Shown here in pieces: positions 1-7,410 of a stretch of 15,016 nt of DNA (within the stretch, counting starts at the first letter, position 1; each line of letters opens with the position of its first letter). Source of the DNA: Calditrichota bacterium. GTDB taxonomy: Bacteria; Electryoneota; RPQS01. The stretch is taken from assembly GCA_020057985.1 (NCBI GenBank), contig JAGVEU010000213.1:1-15016 (forward strand), written 5' to 3'. The notes under the pieces are model-generated. The model was not told the origin of the DNA, made no database searches, and saw only the letters and a program-made list of their open reading frames with translations. A program made the position numbers and the translations under genes.

Positions 1-773
1 CGGTCCGCATCTACCACAATCTTAAACTCAAGTAGCGCAGTACGTCCCACAAGTTCTCTTGCCCGCACCGGATCTTTGACGCCGGGAAGTTCGAGCGAAA
101 TCCTTCTCGTTCCCAATTTGGCAATGGATGGTTCTGACACACCGAACTGATCAATACGGTTTCGAAGAATCTCTAAGGAGCGATCTTCGGCATCCGATGA
201 GGCTTCCTCCATCTCCTTTAGAATCGCATCATCTGCCTGCCCCGCATCTCCCCAATAACGGTTCAGGGAGATGTGATCGCGTCCGGCAATCTCACGCAAG
301 GTTGCAAACACGTCGCTTTCTCCGGCGTGAGTTCGCTTCCTCAAATCTGCAAGCAGAGCGTCAAAGGCTTCATCTTTTCCCTTCGCCTGATTCTCAAGCA
401 TTTGCACGAGATCAACCTCAAGTACAAGATACATGCCCCCCTGCAGATCGAGTCCGAGTTTGATCGCCTTTGGTCGGTACTCCTTCATGTCCCTCATGAA
501 ATCGCCGCGCAGGTACTCAAGCTGCTGAATAGCATCGGCCTTCGCAAGGGTATCAAGGTCCGAGGTTTCGATCTCAGCCTTGAAGTCCACATCATCCCGG
601 TAGATTTCAGTAGCAAGACGTTTCAAAGGAATCTTTGAAGTGTCGGAGAGTTTTGTGAACAGGACTTGTTCCTGTTTGGACAAGCGATCATATTTTAGTG
701 TTGGATACAGGTAATACGCACCTGCTAAGACCAATACCAGCACTACAATCAGTCGCGAACGGAGAGACTTCAT
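1..773 (-). CDS. secD: Protein translocase subunit SecD, N-terminal part (cut by window edge)
   Basis: SecD, with SecF, uses the proton-motive force to help the SecYEG channel release exported proteins on the outer side of the inner membrane. The visible 257 residues start at the ATG at 773 and open M-K-S-L-R-S-R-L followed by one hydrophobic membrane segment (about residues 8-23). A periplasmic region follows with the SecD signature L-G-L-D-L-Q-G-G at about 106-113, and later E-I-L-R-N-R-I-D-Q-F-G-V, which is characteristic of the first periplasmic domain. The frame is open to base 1, so the rest of the periplasmic domain and the five remaining membrane helices lie outside the window. It starts 62 bases after the rluD stop, and no strong Shine-Dalgarno sequence is seen in that AT-rich gap, which could hold a promoter. 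yajC, the frequent upstream neighbour, is not present. Confidence 0.95.
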   Translation of the reverse strand, partial: MKSLRSRLIVVLVLVLAGAYYLYPTLKYDRLSKQEQVLFTKLSDTSKIPLKRLATEIYRDDVDFKAEIETSDLDTLAKADAIQQLEYLRGDFMRDMKEYRPKAIKLGLDLQGGMYLVLEVDLVQMLENQAKGKDEAFDALLADLRKRTHAGESDVFATLREIAGRDHISLNRYWGDAGQADDAILKEMEEASSDAEDRSLEILRNRIDQFGVSEPSIAKLGTRRISLELPGVKDPVRARELVGRTALLEFKIVVDAD

Positions 774-835
774 AGGGAATTATTTCGAATAACTGCTTTA
801 CGCCATTTCGGGGAAACTAAAATATAGAACTTTTT

Positions 836-1966
836 TCACACAAAGTCAAGAGTTGACTCAGCATCTTTTCTCAATATTTTCAATAACTTACAGAAGTCCT
901 CTGGTGGCTCGACAGTGAATAGGAGTGATTCTGAGGACATCGGATGAACAAACCCAAGGGTTCTGGCATGGAGAGCCGGGCGTTCTAAATCCTCCAAAAG
1001 CTCTTGAAAAAGCCGCTTCCTCCCTCCGGATAGATCCCCGAGTCTCTTGTGTCTGCCTCCATAATCTGCGTCGCCAAATATCGGATGACCTTCATGAGAT
1101 AGATGAACCCGAATCTGATGGGTTCGGCCTGTTTTGAGTCGAATTGACAAATAGCTGGTTTCGCGATAGCTCTCTTCTACCCGATACGTAGTGACCGCAT
1201 GTTTGCCCCCTCTCCGTACCACCGCATATCGTAGCCGATCTCCGGGATGTCTGCCCAGAGGAGCGTCAATTGTCCCCTCATTCGCCTTGAATCTCCCCCA
1301 CACAATCGCTCGGTATTCACGCTGAACCTCGTGTGCTGAAAACTGCTCGGTCAATTTGCGATGCACATACTCATTTTTTGCCACGACCAAGAGCCCCGAA
1401 GTCCCCTTGTCCAGCCTATGCACAATCCCCGGACGGATAGATAAGGATGAGGGATGAGGGATGAGGGATGAGGATTGCTCTTGAGAATAGAATGAGTGTC
1501 GTAAACGTGCGTTGTCGTCTTTCTCATCCCTCATCCCTCCGCCCTCATCCCTTCTTCCGAAGTAGTGCATTAGAGCATTCACCAGTGTCCCACTGAAATT
1601 ACCATGCGCCGGATGCGTCACCATCCCTGCCGGTTTGTTTACTACTAACAGGTACTCATCTTCATAGCGAATATCAAGCGGAATATCTTCCGCGACAATA
1701 TCCTGCGGCCGTTGGTCACGAAAGTAAATCTCAACGGTCTCCTCGGGGCCAATTTTGTAGGATTTCTTCACAGAGCGCGGAGTGTCGCTGGTCTTATCCG
1801 AAACCAGGACTAATCCCGAGTCAATCAACTCATGAACTTTGTGACGGGAGATTGCAGGGAGAATCTGCTGCAGGAAACGATCAATCCGCAGCGGGTGTTG
1901 ACCCGGTGCGGTCGTTATTCGATAGGGAGTCTGAAGGGGTGGGAATTCGGGCATGGTCTGCCGCAT
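836..1966 (-). CDS. rluD: Ribosomal large-subunit pseudouridine synthase, RluD/RluA family, with an in-frame repeat insertion
   Basis: Converts specific uridines of 23S rRNA to pseudouridine. An S4-type RNA-binding domain (about residues 27-85; L-R-I-D-R-F-L is visible) precedes the catalytic domain. This holds V-V-N-K-P-A-G-M-V-T-H-P (108-119) and the catalytic loop H-R-L-D-K-G-T-S-G with Asp186; T-G-R-T-H-Q-I-R-V-H lies further on. Between A-L-M-H-Y-F (131-136) and R-P-G-I-V-H-R-L-D there are about 40 residues where RluD proteins usually have about ten. This extra segment is encoded by inverted heptamer arrays (separate entry). The ATG at 1966 is preferred because AGGA lies 4 bases before it; the ATG at 1954 is an alternative. 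The gene overlaps the 3' end of lspA by 86 bases. RluD is more likely than RluC or RluA by length and motif style, but the modified site cannot be proven from sequence. Confidence 0.93.
   Translation of the reverse strand: MRQTMPEFPPLQTPYRITTAPGQHPLRIDRFLQQILPAISRHKVHELIDSGLVLVSDKTSDTPRSVKKSYKIGPEETVEIYFRDQRPQDIVAEDIPLDIRYEDEYLLVVNKPAGMVTHPAHGNFSGTLVNALMHYFGRRDEGGGMRDEKDDNARLRHSFYSQEQSSSLIPHPSSLSIRPGIVHRLDKGTSGLLVVAKNEYVHRKLTEQFSAHEVQREYRAIVWGRFKANEGTIDAPLGRHPGDRLRYAVVRRGGKHAVTTYRVEESYRETSYLSIRLKTGRTHQIRVHLSHEGHPIFGDADYGGRHKRLGDLSGGRKRLFQELLEDLERPALHARTLGFVHPMSSESLLFTVEPPEDFCKLLKILRKDAESTLDFV
1445..1551. repeat. Inverted heptamer arrays (GGGATGA/TCATCCC) bounding an insertion within rluD
   Basis: Bases 1445-1473 carry about four tandem copies of the 7-base unit GGGATGA on the plus strand. 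Bases 1523-1551 carry copies of its complement, TCATCCC, one of them diverged (CTCCGCC). The 49 bases between are not repetitive. The pair can form a long stem-loop and coincides with the extra peptide segment seen only in this rluD. The element length (107 bp) leaves the reading frame open across it. The layout resembles a small inverted-repeat (MITE-like) element, but no target-site duplication was identified. Confidence 0.75.
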
Positions 1967-2522
1967 TTGATCCTGAAGTGGTTTGCGGCTGAGGTGAATG
2001 TTTGCTTTCTGAATTTGAGAAAGTAGAGTTGCGGCGCTCGAACCAGAGAATTAGTACGAGCAGAGAAATGCCTATGGTGACGCACGAATCCGCCACGTTG
2101 AAAACAGGCCATCGTTCCATGATGAAATCGGGAAAGTCCACATCAACGAAATCTGTCACTTTGCCGAAAATCGTCCGGTCAATGGAGTTGCCGATCGCGC
2201 CCGCAAGAAAGAGCATAACCGGCCAGCGCATCGGATTACCTGAAATTACCAACCGGTACAGATAGATTGCAAGAACTGCCGCCGCTATCCATCCAAAGAT
2301 GATCAGCAGCGGAACACCAAGGAACTCCAGACCGAAGGCAATGCCGGGATTGAGAACGTAAGTAAGGCGGAGAAAATCAGTGCCAATGAGCGGAATAGAT
2401 CCGTGCAACTGCATGAGCTGTCGCACGAGCGATTTCGTTATCTGATCGAGAACTACAAGCGAAAGTGCACCGGTATACCACAGCCAAGCCGCTCGACGGT
2501 CAGAAGATGTTTCATCCCTCAT
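1881..2522 (-). CDS. lspA: Lipoprotein signal peptidase (signal peptidase II)
   Basis: Inner-membrane aspartyl protease that cleaves the signal peptide of diacylglyceryl-modified prolipoproteins. Four hydrophobic helices are visible (about 13-28, 70-92, 99-113 and 147-161). The family motifs are present: V-V-L-D-Q-I-T-K near the N-terminus, N-P-G-I-A-F-G, then G-N-S-I-D-R...V-T-D-F and F-N-V-A-D. The catalytic dyad is probably Asp124 and Asp145. At 213 residues it is longer than the usual 150-180. The excess is a hydrophilic Ser/Thr/Asn/Pro-rich tail after about residue 164, whose last 28 codons overlap rluD. The start ATG at 2522 lies inside a GGGATGA heptamer array between lspA and the dksA-like gene, so both its ribosome site and first codons are repeat DNA. 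Inhibition by globomycin is a family property. Confidence 0.95.
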   Translation of the reverse strand: MRDETSSDRRAAWLWYTGALSLVVLDQITKSLVRQLMQLHGSIPLIGTDFLRLTYVLNPGIAFGLEFLGVPLLIIFGWIAAAVLAIYLYRLVISGNPMRWPVMLFLAGAIGNSIDRTIFGKVTDFVDVDFPDFIMERWPVFNVADSCVTIGISLLVLILWFERRNSTFSNSESKHSPQPQTTSGSNAADHARIPTPSDSLSNNDRTGSTPAAD

Positions 2523-2540
2523 CCCTCATCCCTCATCCCT
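2512..2540. repeat. Tandem heptamer array over the lspA start codon
   Basis: About four tandem copies of TCATCCC (GGGATGA on the coding strand) fill the gap between the stop of the DksA-like gene (TAA at 2540-2542) and the start of lspA, and include the lspA ATG at 2520-2522. Each unit supplies one ATG, and because the unit is 7 bases long successive ATGs fall in different frames. GAGGG-like stretches in the array may also act as the ribosome-binding site. It is the same unit as in the rluD insertion. Confidence 0.85.
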
Positions 2541-3004
2541 TAGGATGAAGCTTCGCCCTGCTCTTCCATTTTCTTCTTGGCCGCGATGCATAACCGTGCA
2601 TGGGGAATGGCTTCAAGCCGCTTGAACTCAATCGGTGCGCCCGTTTCTTGACAATACCCGTAAGTTCCGTCGTCTATACGATTGAGCGACTGATCCAGCA
2701 GTTTGAGCATCTTGCCCTCACGACTGGCAAACATGAAGGCTTTCTCGCGTTCCTGAGCATCAGTTCCCTGATCCGCCATGTGATAGCTGTACGTCGAGTT
2801 GTCGCCCGAGTACTCACCGGTAGTTGTCTCAAGCGATGTCTCACGCAGATAACCAAGTTCATGCATGATCTCTTTCCGCTTTGTCATGATCAGATCACGA
2901 AAATACTCTTTCCATTCCGGAGAGTATACGGCCGGTTTCTCACCGGAAGGCCATTTCGGCTTGTCCTGACTGTCTGGTGTTTTGTTGGGTGTTTTGTCTG
3001 CCAT
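2540..3004 (-). CDS. TraR/DksA-family transcription regulator with a two-cysteine zinc-finger region
   Basis: DksA-family proteins insert into the RNA polymerase secondary channel and, often with ppGpp, retune promoters. This 154-residue protein has a basic, proline-rich N-terminus, then a helical stretch (about 30-110) containing A-D-Q-G-T-D and E-R-E-K-A-F, typical of the family coiled coil. The zinc-finger region follows: Y-G-Y-C-Q-E-T-G at 115-122 and A-R-L-C-I-A-A-K at 136-143. Only Cys118 and Cys139 are kept; the positions of the other two ligands hold Thr121 and Ala142, so a four-cysteine site is absent. I recall similar variants from Bacteroidetes-like genomes. The ATG at 3004 has AGAGGA upstream. 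It lies between ileS and lspA, a placement I associate with this regulator in several phyla. The target promoters are unknown. Confidence 0.88.
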   Translation of the reverse strand: MADKTPNKTPDSQDKPKWPSGEKPAVYSPEWKEYFRDLIMTKRKEIMHELGYLRETSLETTTGEYSGDNSTYSYHMADQGTDAQEREKAFMFASREGKMLKLLDQSLNRIDDGTYGYCQETGAPIEFKRLEAIPHARLCIAAKKKMEEQGEASS

Positions 3005-3026
3005 TAAGTATATCCTCTTTCCAATC

Positions 3027-3056
3027 TCCCCCCACTTCGAGGGGGGACAAAGGGGG
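3027..3056. repeat. REP-like G/C hairpin between ileS and the dksA-like gene
   Basis: TCCCCCC at 3027-3033 pairs perfectly with GGGGGGA at 3041-3047 around a 7-base loop, and is followed by CAAAGGGGG. It lies in the 65-base gap between the two genes. A related element (hairpin, then AAAGGGGGG, same orientation) lies upstream of ileS at 6366-6402, so this is a dispersed repeat family. There is no T-run after the stem on the minus strand, so it is not a typical intrinsic terminator. Confidence 0.7.
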
Positions 3057-3069
3057 CTGCGTTTTGTGT

Positions 3070-6000
3070 CTATTTCTCTGCCTTCTCAATCCAAACCCCG
3101 AACACGTGTCCGTTTGAATCGAGTTCCTTGCCCAAAACTCTGTCCTTTAACTCAAGAGACTGAGCTAATGTTTCACGGCAAATGTAGTCTTTGTGTGTTT
3201 GCAGTGCTCCCGCAAGTTCGGAAGTCCGCGCGGCAAGTTCAACACGAATCCTGTCTGTGATCTCCAGTCCGGACTGTTTGCGGAGATTCTGTATGTGATG
3301 AACAACCTCTCGAGCCATCCCTTCTGCGGCTAATTCCGTTGTAATATGTGTATCCAGCGCAATGGTCATGTGGCCATCGGATTTCAACGCAAACCCTTCA
3401 CATTCTGTGCGCTTAATCAGAATATCCTCGCCTGAGAACTCAAAATCCTCAAACCGAAATATGCCCCCTGCCTCCACGACCTTAATCTGGTCATGGGACA
3501 TTCCCGAAATCGCCGCTGCCACATCACGCATCCTCGCGCCGACCCTCTTTCCAAGAACTTTGAAATTCGCCGATGCCGAGAATGTTACCAAATCATCATC
3601 ATCGTGACGGAATTTCAATGACTTTACATTGAGTTCGTCAGCTAATATCTGCAAAAACGGGGCCATCTCCTCTTCTCGAGCTTCCCCCGGAACAACCCAT
3701 GTGAGGCTGCTAAGTGGCTGTCTAACCTTGAGGTTACGCTCCTGCCGCAATGCTCTTGCAAGGGTTACAGCCTCGCGCAATTGGTCCATTTTAGACTCGA
3801 GCGTACTATCCCTCTTACTCGAATCCGCAATAGGGTACTCGCATAGATGCACGCTTTCCGGTGCATCGCCCTGCACATTGCGAATCAGATTCTGATACAT
3901 TGTCTCGCTGAGGAACGGCAGAAATGGAGCCAGTAACTTGGTCAATCCGACCAGAATCTCATGCAGAGTTGCATAAGCTGTCGCCTTATCCACATCGCTT
4001 TCCGATTTCCAGAAGCGCCGCCGCGAACGACGGATGTACCAGTTCGTGAGCAGATCAAGAAATCGCTCAATCGCGGTAGCCGCACTTGCCACATCGTACT
4101 CATTCAAAGCCCCCGTCACCTCACCGACCAAGCGATGATATTCTGAGACAATCCACCGATCCATGAGGGTGGGTTCGGTCTTCAATCCGCTCGTCTTCCC
4201 ATTCCACCCATCAATCAAAGCGTAGGTCACAAAAAACGAGTACGAATTCCACAACGGCAGAATCACCATTCGCACAGCATCCGTGATCTCTTCCTCGCCG
4301 AACCGCTTTGGGTTCCACGGATTGGAGGAATAGAAAATCCAGCGTACCGGATCAGCGCCAAACTTATCAAACAACCCCACGGGATCAACGACATTCCCGA
4401 CCGACTTGGACATCTTCTGGCCTTCGTGGTCGAGCACAAGTTCCGTACAGATCACATTTCGATAAGAAGACCAATTGCCGGGGTTTGACCAGAATTGAAC
4501 CTCACTCCGATTGTTCTCGCGCTTGGCTTTCTCAAGTTGAGCCTTGGCAACAAGGCAGGAACACGCAAGCAACGTGTAAAACCAACCGCGAGTCTGATCA
4601 AGTCCTTCGCAAATGAAGTCGCACGGATACTGATTGCGGAATGCTTGTTCGCTCCCCGGTTCCGCCGGATAGCCATATTGCCCCCACGGCATCAGCCCCG
4701 CATTGAACCAACTATCCAGCACGAAATTCTCGCGCTTCATGGGCTGGCCGGAGGGAGTTTTCAGAGTGATCTGATCAATCTGCGGCTTGTGCGGATCAAA
4801 ATCATCCGGTAACCGAGTTCCGGATTGCTCCGCTAACCTGTGCAATTCGGTAAGGCTCTCCACACAGACAGCCTCGCTACCATCTTCAGTCTGCCAGATC
4901 GGAAGTGGACTGCCCCAATACCGCTCGCGAGTCACATTCCAGTCCGCAATATTCTCCAGCCAATTCCCAAACCGGCCATCTCGAATATGCTCCGGCTTCC
5001 AACCGATTAGCTTATTCGCCTCAATCATCATCTCGCGCAGTGCTGTCGTGCGGATGAACCATGCCGGACGAGGAAAATACATCAGCGGGCTTTTCGTGCG
5101 ATAGTCAAATGGATAAGAGTGTGTGTATTTCTCTTTCCCTAACACCAAACCCTTTTCGAGTAGTGCCTTCAGGATATCCACATCCAGACCTTCGGCACGG
5201 AACTCTCGCCCGGCAAACGGCTTGGCCATCTCGGTTACCAGACCATTTGCATCCACGGCCAGCACAATCGGAATCTCTTTCTTCCTTAATATGCGGAAGT
5301 CATCCTCTCCATAGGGAGCCAGATGTACAAGCCCGGTTCCGTCCTCTGTGGTCACATAATCATCGCAAAACACTCGGCAAGCATTAGGAGAGTCTAAGTT
5401 CAGCCAATCCCACATCGGCTCGTATGCTCGCCCCTCCAGTTCGCTCCCCTTCTGGTGTCCAACTATATGATGTTTGCCCAACATTGGAGTCAGCGCCTGA
5501 TGTCTTGCGTGAGCCAGAATCAATCGCTCACCTTTTTTCCCCGCCGATGAGTCTTCCAGCAACTCAACGGTAATATACTCAATCGCCGCTCCCGCCGCGA
5601 CTGCCAGATTCGAGAGTAAAGTCCACGGAGTTGTAGTCCATGCCGTCAAGAAAGTATTCGGTGCGTCCTTCAACCGGAACTTCACATACAGTGTGAGATC
5701 CGTCACATCCTCATAGCCCTGCGCCACCTCAAAATTGGATAGCGTTGTTCCCGTCCGTGGGCTATAAGCCATCACCCGATAATCACGATACAGATAGCGC
5801 GGTGATTGCCCGATTCTGAGTACTCTTTCTCTTGCTTCACCCTCAAGCTTAAGGTTCCAAGCCTGCTTCAACGTCCACCAGTCGCTCTGAATATAATAGG
5901 GCTGATAAGTGGCGTATGCATTCTCTAGATCAACAAACCTGCCGAGTTTGCGAATGGCTTCTTCCCACAGACTCTTATATCGAAAAACCGTCTTGCGGCA

Positions 6001-6357
6001 GTAGTCAATATACTTCTGCTCGCCATAACCCACCACATCGAGCTTGGACTTCAGACCCAGTTCTTTATCGGCAGTAAGTTCCACCGGCAATCCGTGCGTG
6101 TCCCAGCCCGCCTTGCGAATCACGCGATAGCCCAGCATGGTCTTGTAGCGCGGCCACAGATCCTTCAAAGCCGACTGCATCATGTGTCCGACATGCGGCA
6201 CTCCGTTCGTTCCCGGAGGCCCGTCATAGAACACAAAATCACCACGCGGCGCTGGCCGTTCCACCGACTTCTCAAAGACCCGCTTGGCCTTCCAGAAATC
6301 CAGCAACTCGCGATCCATCGCCGGCAAGTCTAATTTATTTGGAACTGGTTTCAGCAT
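3070..6357 (-). CDS. ileS: Isoleucyl-tRNA synthetase
   Basis: Class I aminoacyl-tRNA synthetase that charges tRNA-Ile in the cytoplasm and edits misactivated valine. It has 1095 residues, in the range of the longer IleRS type. The Rossmann-fold signature appears as G-P-P-G-T-N-G...H-V-G-H (HIGH equivalent at 55-58), followed by G-W-D-T-H-G-L-P-V-E. The inserted editing domain contains the threonine-rich T-A-W-T-T-T-P-W-T-L. The catalytic K-M-S-K-S loop is at 648-652, followed by an anticodon-binding helical domain with W-Y-I-R-R-S-R-R-R-F-W. No obvious four-cysteine zinc site is seen at the very C-terminus. Start ATG at 6357 has GGAGAGAG upstream; part of that purine tract forms the base of a hairpin. 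It ends in TAG. The lack of ANGxPHxGH wording (GTNGVPHVGH here) is a small deviation, not a defect. Confidence 0.98.
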   Translation of the reverse strand: MLKPVPNKLDLPAMDRELLDFWKAKRVFEKSVERPAPRGDFVFYDGPPGTNGVPHVGHMMQSALKDLWPRYKTMLGYRVIRKAGWDTHGLPVELTADKELGLKSKLDVVGYGEQKYIDYCRKTVFRYKSLWEEAIRKLGRFVDLENAYATYQPYYIQSDWWTLKQAWNLKLEGEARERVLRIGQSPRYLYRDYRVMAYSPRTGTTLSNFEVAQGYEDVTDLTLYVKFRLKDAPNTFLTAWTTTPWTLLSNLAVAAGAAIEYITVELLEDSSAGKKGERLILAHARHQALTPMLGKHHIVGHQKGSELEGRAYEPMWDWLNLDSPNACRVFCDDYVTTEDGTGLVHLAPYGEDDFRILRKKEIPIVLAVDANGLVTEMAKPFAGREFRAEGLDVDILKALLEKGLVLGKEKYTHSYPFDYRTKSPLMYFPRPAWFIRTTALREMMIEANKLIGWKPEHIRDGRFGNWLENIADWNVTRERYWGSPLPIWQTEDGSEAVCVESLTELHRLAEQSGTRLPDDFDPHKPQIDQITLKTPSGQPMKRENFVLDSWFNAGLMPWGQYGYPAEPGSEQAFRNQYPCDFICEGLDQTRGWFYTLLACSCLVAKAQLEKAKRENNRSEVQFWSNPGNWSSYRNVICTELVLDHEGQKMSKSVGNVVDPVGLFDKFGADPVRWIFYSSNPWNPKRFGEEEITDAVRMVILPLWNSYSFFVTYALIDGWNGKTSGLKTEPTLMDRWIVSEYHRLVGEVTGALNEYDVASAATAIERFLDLLTNWYIRRSRRRFWKSESDVDKATAYATLHEILVGLTKLLAPFLPFLSETMYQNLIRNVQGDAPESVHLCEYPIADSSKRDSTLESKMDQLREAVTLARALRQERNLKVRQPLSSLTWVVPGEAREEEMAPFLQILADELNVKSLKFRHDDDDLVTFSASANFKVLGKRVGARMRDVAAAISGMSHDQIKVVEAGGIFRFEDFEFSGEDILIKRTECEGFALKSDGHMTIALDTHITTELAAEGMAREVVHHIQNLRKQSGLEITDRIRVELAARTSELAGALQTHKDYICRETLAQSLELKDRVLGKELDSNGHVFGVWIEKAEK

Positions 6358-6365
6358 TTGCTCTC

Positions 6366-6402
6366 TCCCTCCACTTCTTCAGTGGAGGGATAAAAGGGGG
6401 GT
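6366..6402. repeat. REP-like hairpin in the ileS leader
   Basis: TCCCTCCACT (6366-6375) and AGTGGAGGGA (6381-6390) form a perfect 10-bp stem with a 5-base loop, followed by TAAAAGGGGGG. It lies between hepT (stop at 6412) and ileS. On the coding strand the 3' arm ends in GGAGGGA, only about ten bases before the ileS ATG, so the stem contains Shine-Dalgarno-like bases. It resembles the hairpin downstream of ileS at 3027-3056. Confidence 0.7.
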
Positions 6403-6411
6403 GTCGCAGCT

Positions 6412-6753
6412 TCATGGATTCTCCGGTGGCGCGATCGGTTCGAGAAGCTCGATAAGCTCCGGAACTGCGACCGTCATAAGCTCCCATAGCCTCGCATAAT
6501 CAATTTTGTGATACTGGTGGACCACCACATGACGAAGGCCGATCCATGCAGACCAGGGAATCTCAGGGTGAAAATCTTGATATTCGCTTGAGATCCGATT
6601 TGCCGCTTCACCAAGGATCTCAAAATATCTTTCTGATAGGCGCTTCAGGTCTTCATTAGACAAATACTCTTGGTAGTCCAGACCCGCAGAGATGCGTACA
6701 AGTGACCGACATGCCTCCAGCATGTCCAGCAGAGAAGCTTCGTCACGCCACAT
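6412..6753 (-). CDS. hepT: HepT-type HEPN ribonuclease toxin (DUF86), module 1
   Basis: Small all-helical HEPN toxin; family members cut RNA and are silenced by AMP groups added by the partner MntA. The 113-residue protein carries the R-x4-H-x-Y motif as Arg74-H-V-V-V-His79-Q-Tyr81. The tyrosine is the usual AMP acceptor in studied pairs. It opens M-W-R-D-E and ends L-E-P-I-A-P-P-E-N-P. The ATG at 6753 is chosen because it matches the start of the two other HepT proteins in this window; a longer frame reaching 6813 lies entirely inside the partner gene and adds nothing family-like. It overlaps mntA (6743-7054) by 11 bases, suggesting translational coupling. It is the last gene of the five-gene run abrB-mntA-hepT-mntA-hepT and lies 54 bases before ileS. 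The RNA target is not known. Confidence 0.9.
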   Translation of the reverse strand: MWRDEASLLDMLEACRSLVRISAGLDYQEYLSNEDLKRLSERYFEILGEAANRISSEYQDFHPEIPWSAWIGLRHVVVHQYHKIDYARLWELMTVAVPELIELLEPIAPPENP

Positions 6754-7054
6754 AATAACGTTGAGCTGATGACAAGATATGTTTCCGTCGGATATAATTC
6801 GAACTTTGTTCAACGGCTACCCGCTCGACAAGGTCAACTTTTCTGCCAAGCGCTTGCTCCAACTCGTCTTCGCAGCGCATGAAATCGAAAACCGTCCAAT
6901 GCGAATCCGGTGCAAACGTCACCAGCACATCCACATCACTTTCCGGCCCAAAATCCTCGCGCAGCACCGACCCGAAGAGCGAAAACTCCACGATCTTCCA
7001 CTTCTGGCAGAAGGCCTCAATCTTGGCTTGGTCTATCGGAATGCGAGGTTGCAT
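6743..7054 (-). CDS. mntA: MntA-type minimal nucleotidyltransferase antitoxin, module 1
   Basis: Antitoxin of the HepT/MntA type, which transfers AMP from ATP to a tyrosine of the HEPN toxin. The 103 residues contain G28-S29 followed after ten residues by D40-V-D42, the metal-binding nucleotidyltransferase motif, and a further acidic residue, Asp74, in G-R-K-V-D-L. The ATG at 7054 is used because the protein then aligns end to end with the other two MntA copies; the frame continues upstream without homology. The first half is nearly identical to mntA of module 2, including a 59-bp exact DNA match, while the second half (V-E-Q-S-x-N-Y-I-x-R-K) is closer to module 3. It therefore looks mosaic. 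It starts 14 bases after the hepT of module 2 and overlaps its own hepT by 11 bases. Confidence 0.9.
   Translation of the reverse strand: MQPRIPIDQAKIEAFCQKWKIVEFSLFGSVLREDFGPESDVDVLVTFAPDSHWTVFDFMRCEDELEQALGRKVDLVERVAVEQSSNYIRRKHILSSAQRYYVA
6984..7042. repeat. 59-bp exact direct repeat, copy A (5' end of mntA module 1)
   Basis: Identical base for base to 7641-7699. The similarity continues with about ten mismatches over roughly 145 bp, then stops abruptly inside the coding region. Both copies cover the same codons of two mntA genes in the same orientation, 657 bp apart, so recombination between them would delete or duplicate one mntA-hepT unit. Confidence 0.9.
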
Positions 7055-7068
7055 ACTCAATGCGCGTA

Positions 7069-7410
7069 TTACGGCCTTTCCGGTGGAATCAGCGGCACGA
7101 TGAGCCGAATGAGTTCTGGGACGCTTTTCTGTGCGGTTTCCCATACGACTTCCCATTCAATCTGGTAATAGTCATGAATGATCCGGTCCCGCATTCCGGC
7201 CATGATCTTCCACGGAATTTCTTTGTGACTCGTCTTAAATTCTGCCGAAATCCGCTTGCTGATCTCGCCTATATTGCTGATACGGTGGAGGACGGAATCC
7301 TGTTTCTCGCCATCCGCGAGGAACTCCTCCCAGGAAACTCCACGCGTATAATTGACGATTCGTCTGGCAGAGATGAGAATGTGCAGGAGATAGGTGTCGT
7401 CACGCGGCAT
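7069..7410 (-). CDS. hepT: HepT-type HEPN ribonuclease toxin (DUF86), module 2
   Basis: 113 residues beginning M-P-R-D-D-T. The HEPN active-site motif is Arg74-D-R-I-I-His79-D-Tyr81, at exactly the same positions as in the other two copies of the window. Typical family features are I-S-N-I-G-E-I-S-K-R-I-S in the third helix and H-K-E-I-P-W before the motif. It ends P-L-I-P-P-E-R-P. The start at 7410 is chosen by alignment with its paralogues. It overlaps mntA of module 2 (7400-7711) by 11 bases and is followed after 14 bases by the mntA of module 1, so modules 2 and 1 form a tandem array. It differs from modules 1 and 3 through most of its length, so toxin specificity or antitoxin pairing may differ. 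Confidence 0.9.
   Translation of the reverse strand: MPRDDTYLLHILISARRIVNYTRGVSWEEFLADGEKQDSVLHRISNIGEISKRISAEFKTSHKEIPWKIMAGMRDRIIHDYYQIEWEVVWETAQKSVPELIRLIVPLIPPERP

Noticed and set aside
1445..2540. Heptamer arrays as CRISPR or phage att sites
   Set aside because: Units are 7 bp without spacers, and no integrase or tRNA gene is nearby.
3027..3056. Intrinsic terminator after ileS
   Set aside because: The stem lacks a T-run on the minus strand, and a similar element occurs upstream of ileS, so it fits a dispersed repeat better.
3110..6330. Several plus-strand frames of 60-110 codons opposite ileS
   Set aside because: They are antisense shadows without recognisable motifs or ribosome sites, and ileS is intact throughout.
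6754..7156. Longer N-termini for hepT module 1 (from 6813) and mntA module 1 (from 7156)
   Set aside because: The extra residues lie within the preceding genes and have no match in the paralogues, which all begin at the chosen ATG.
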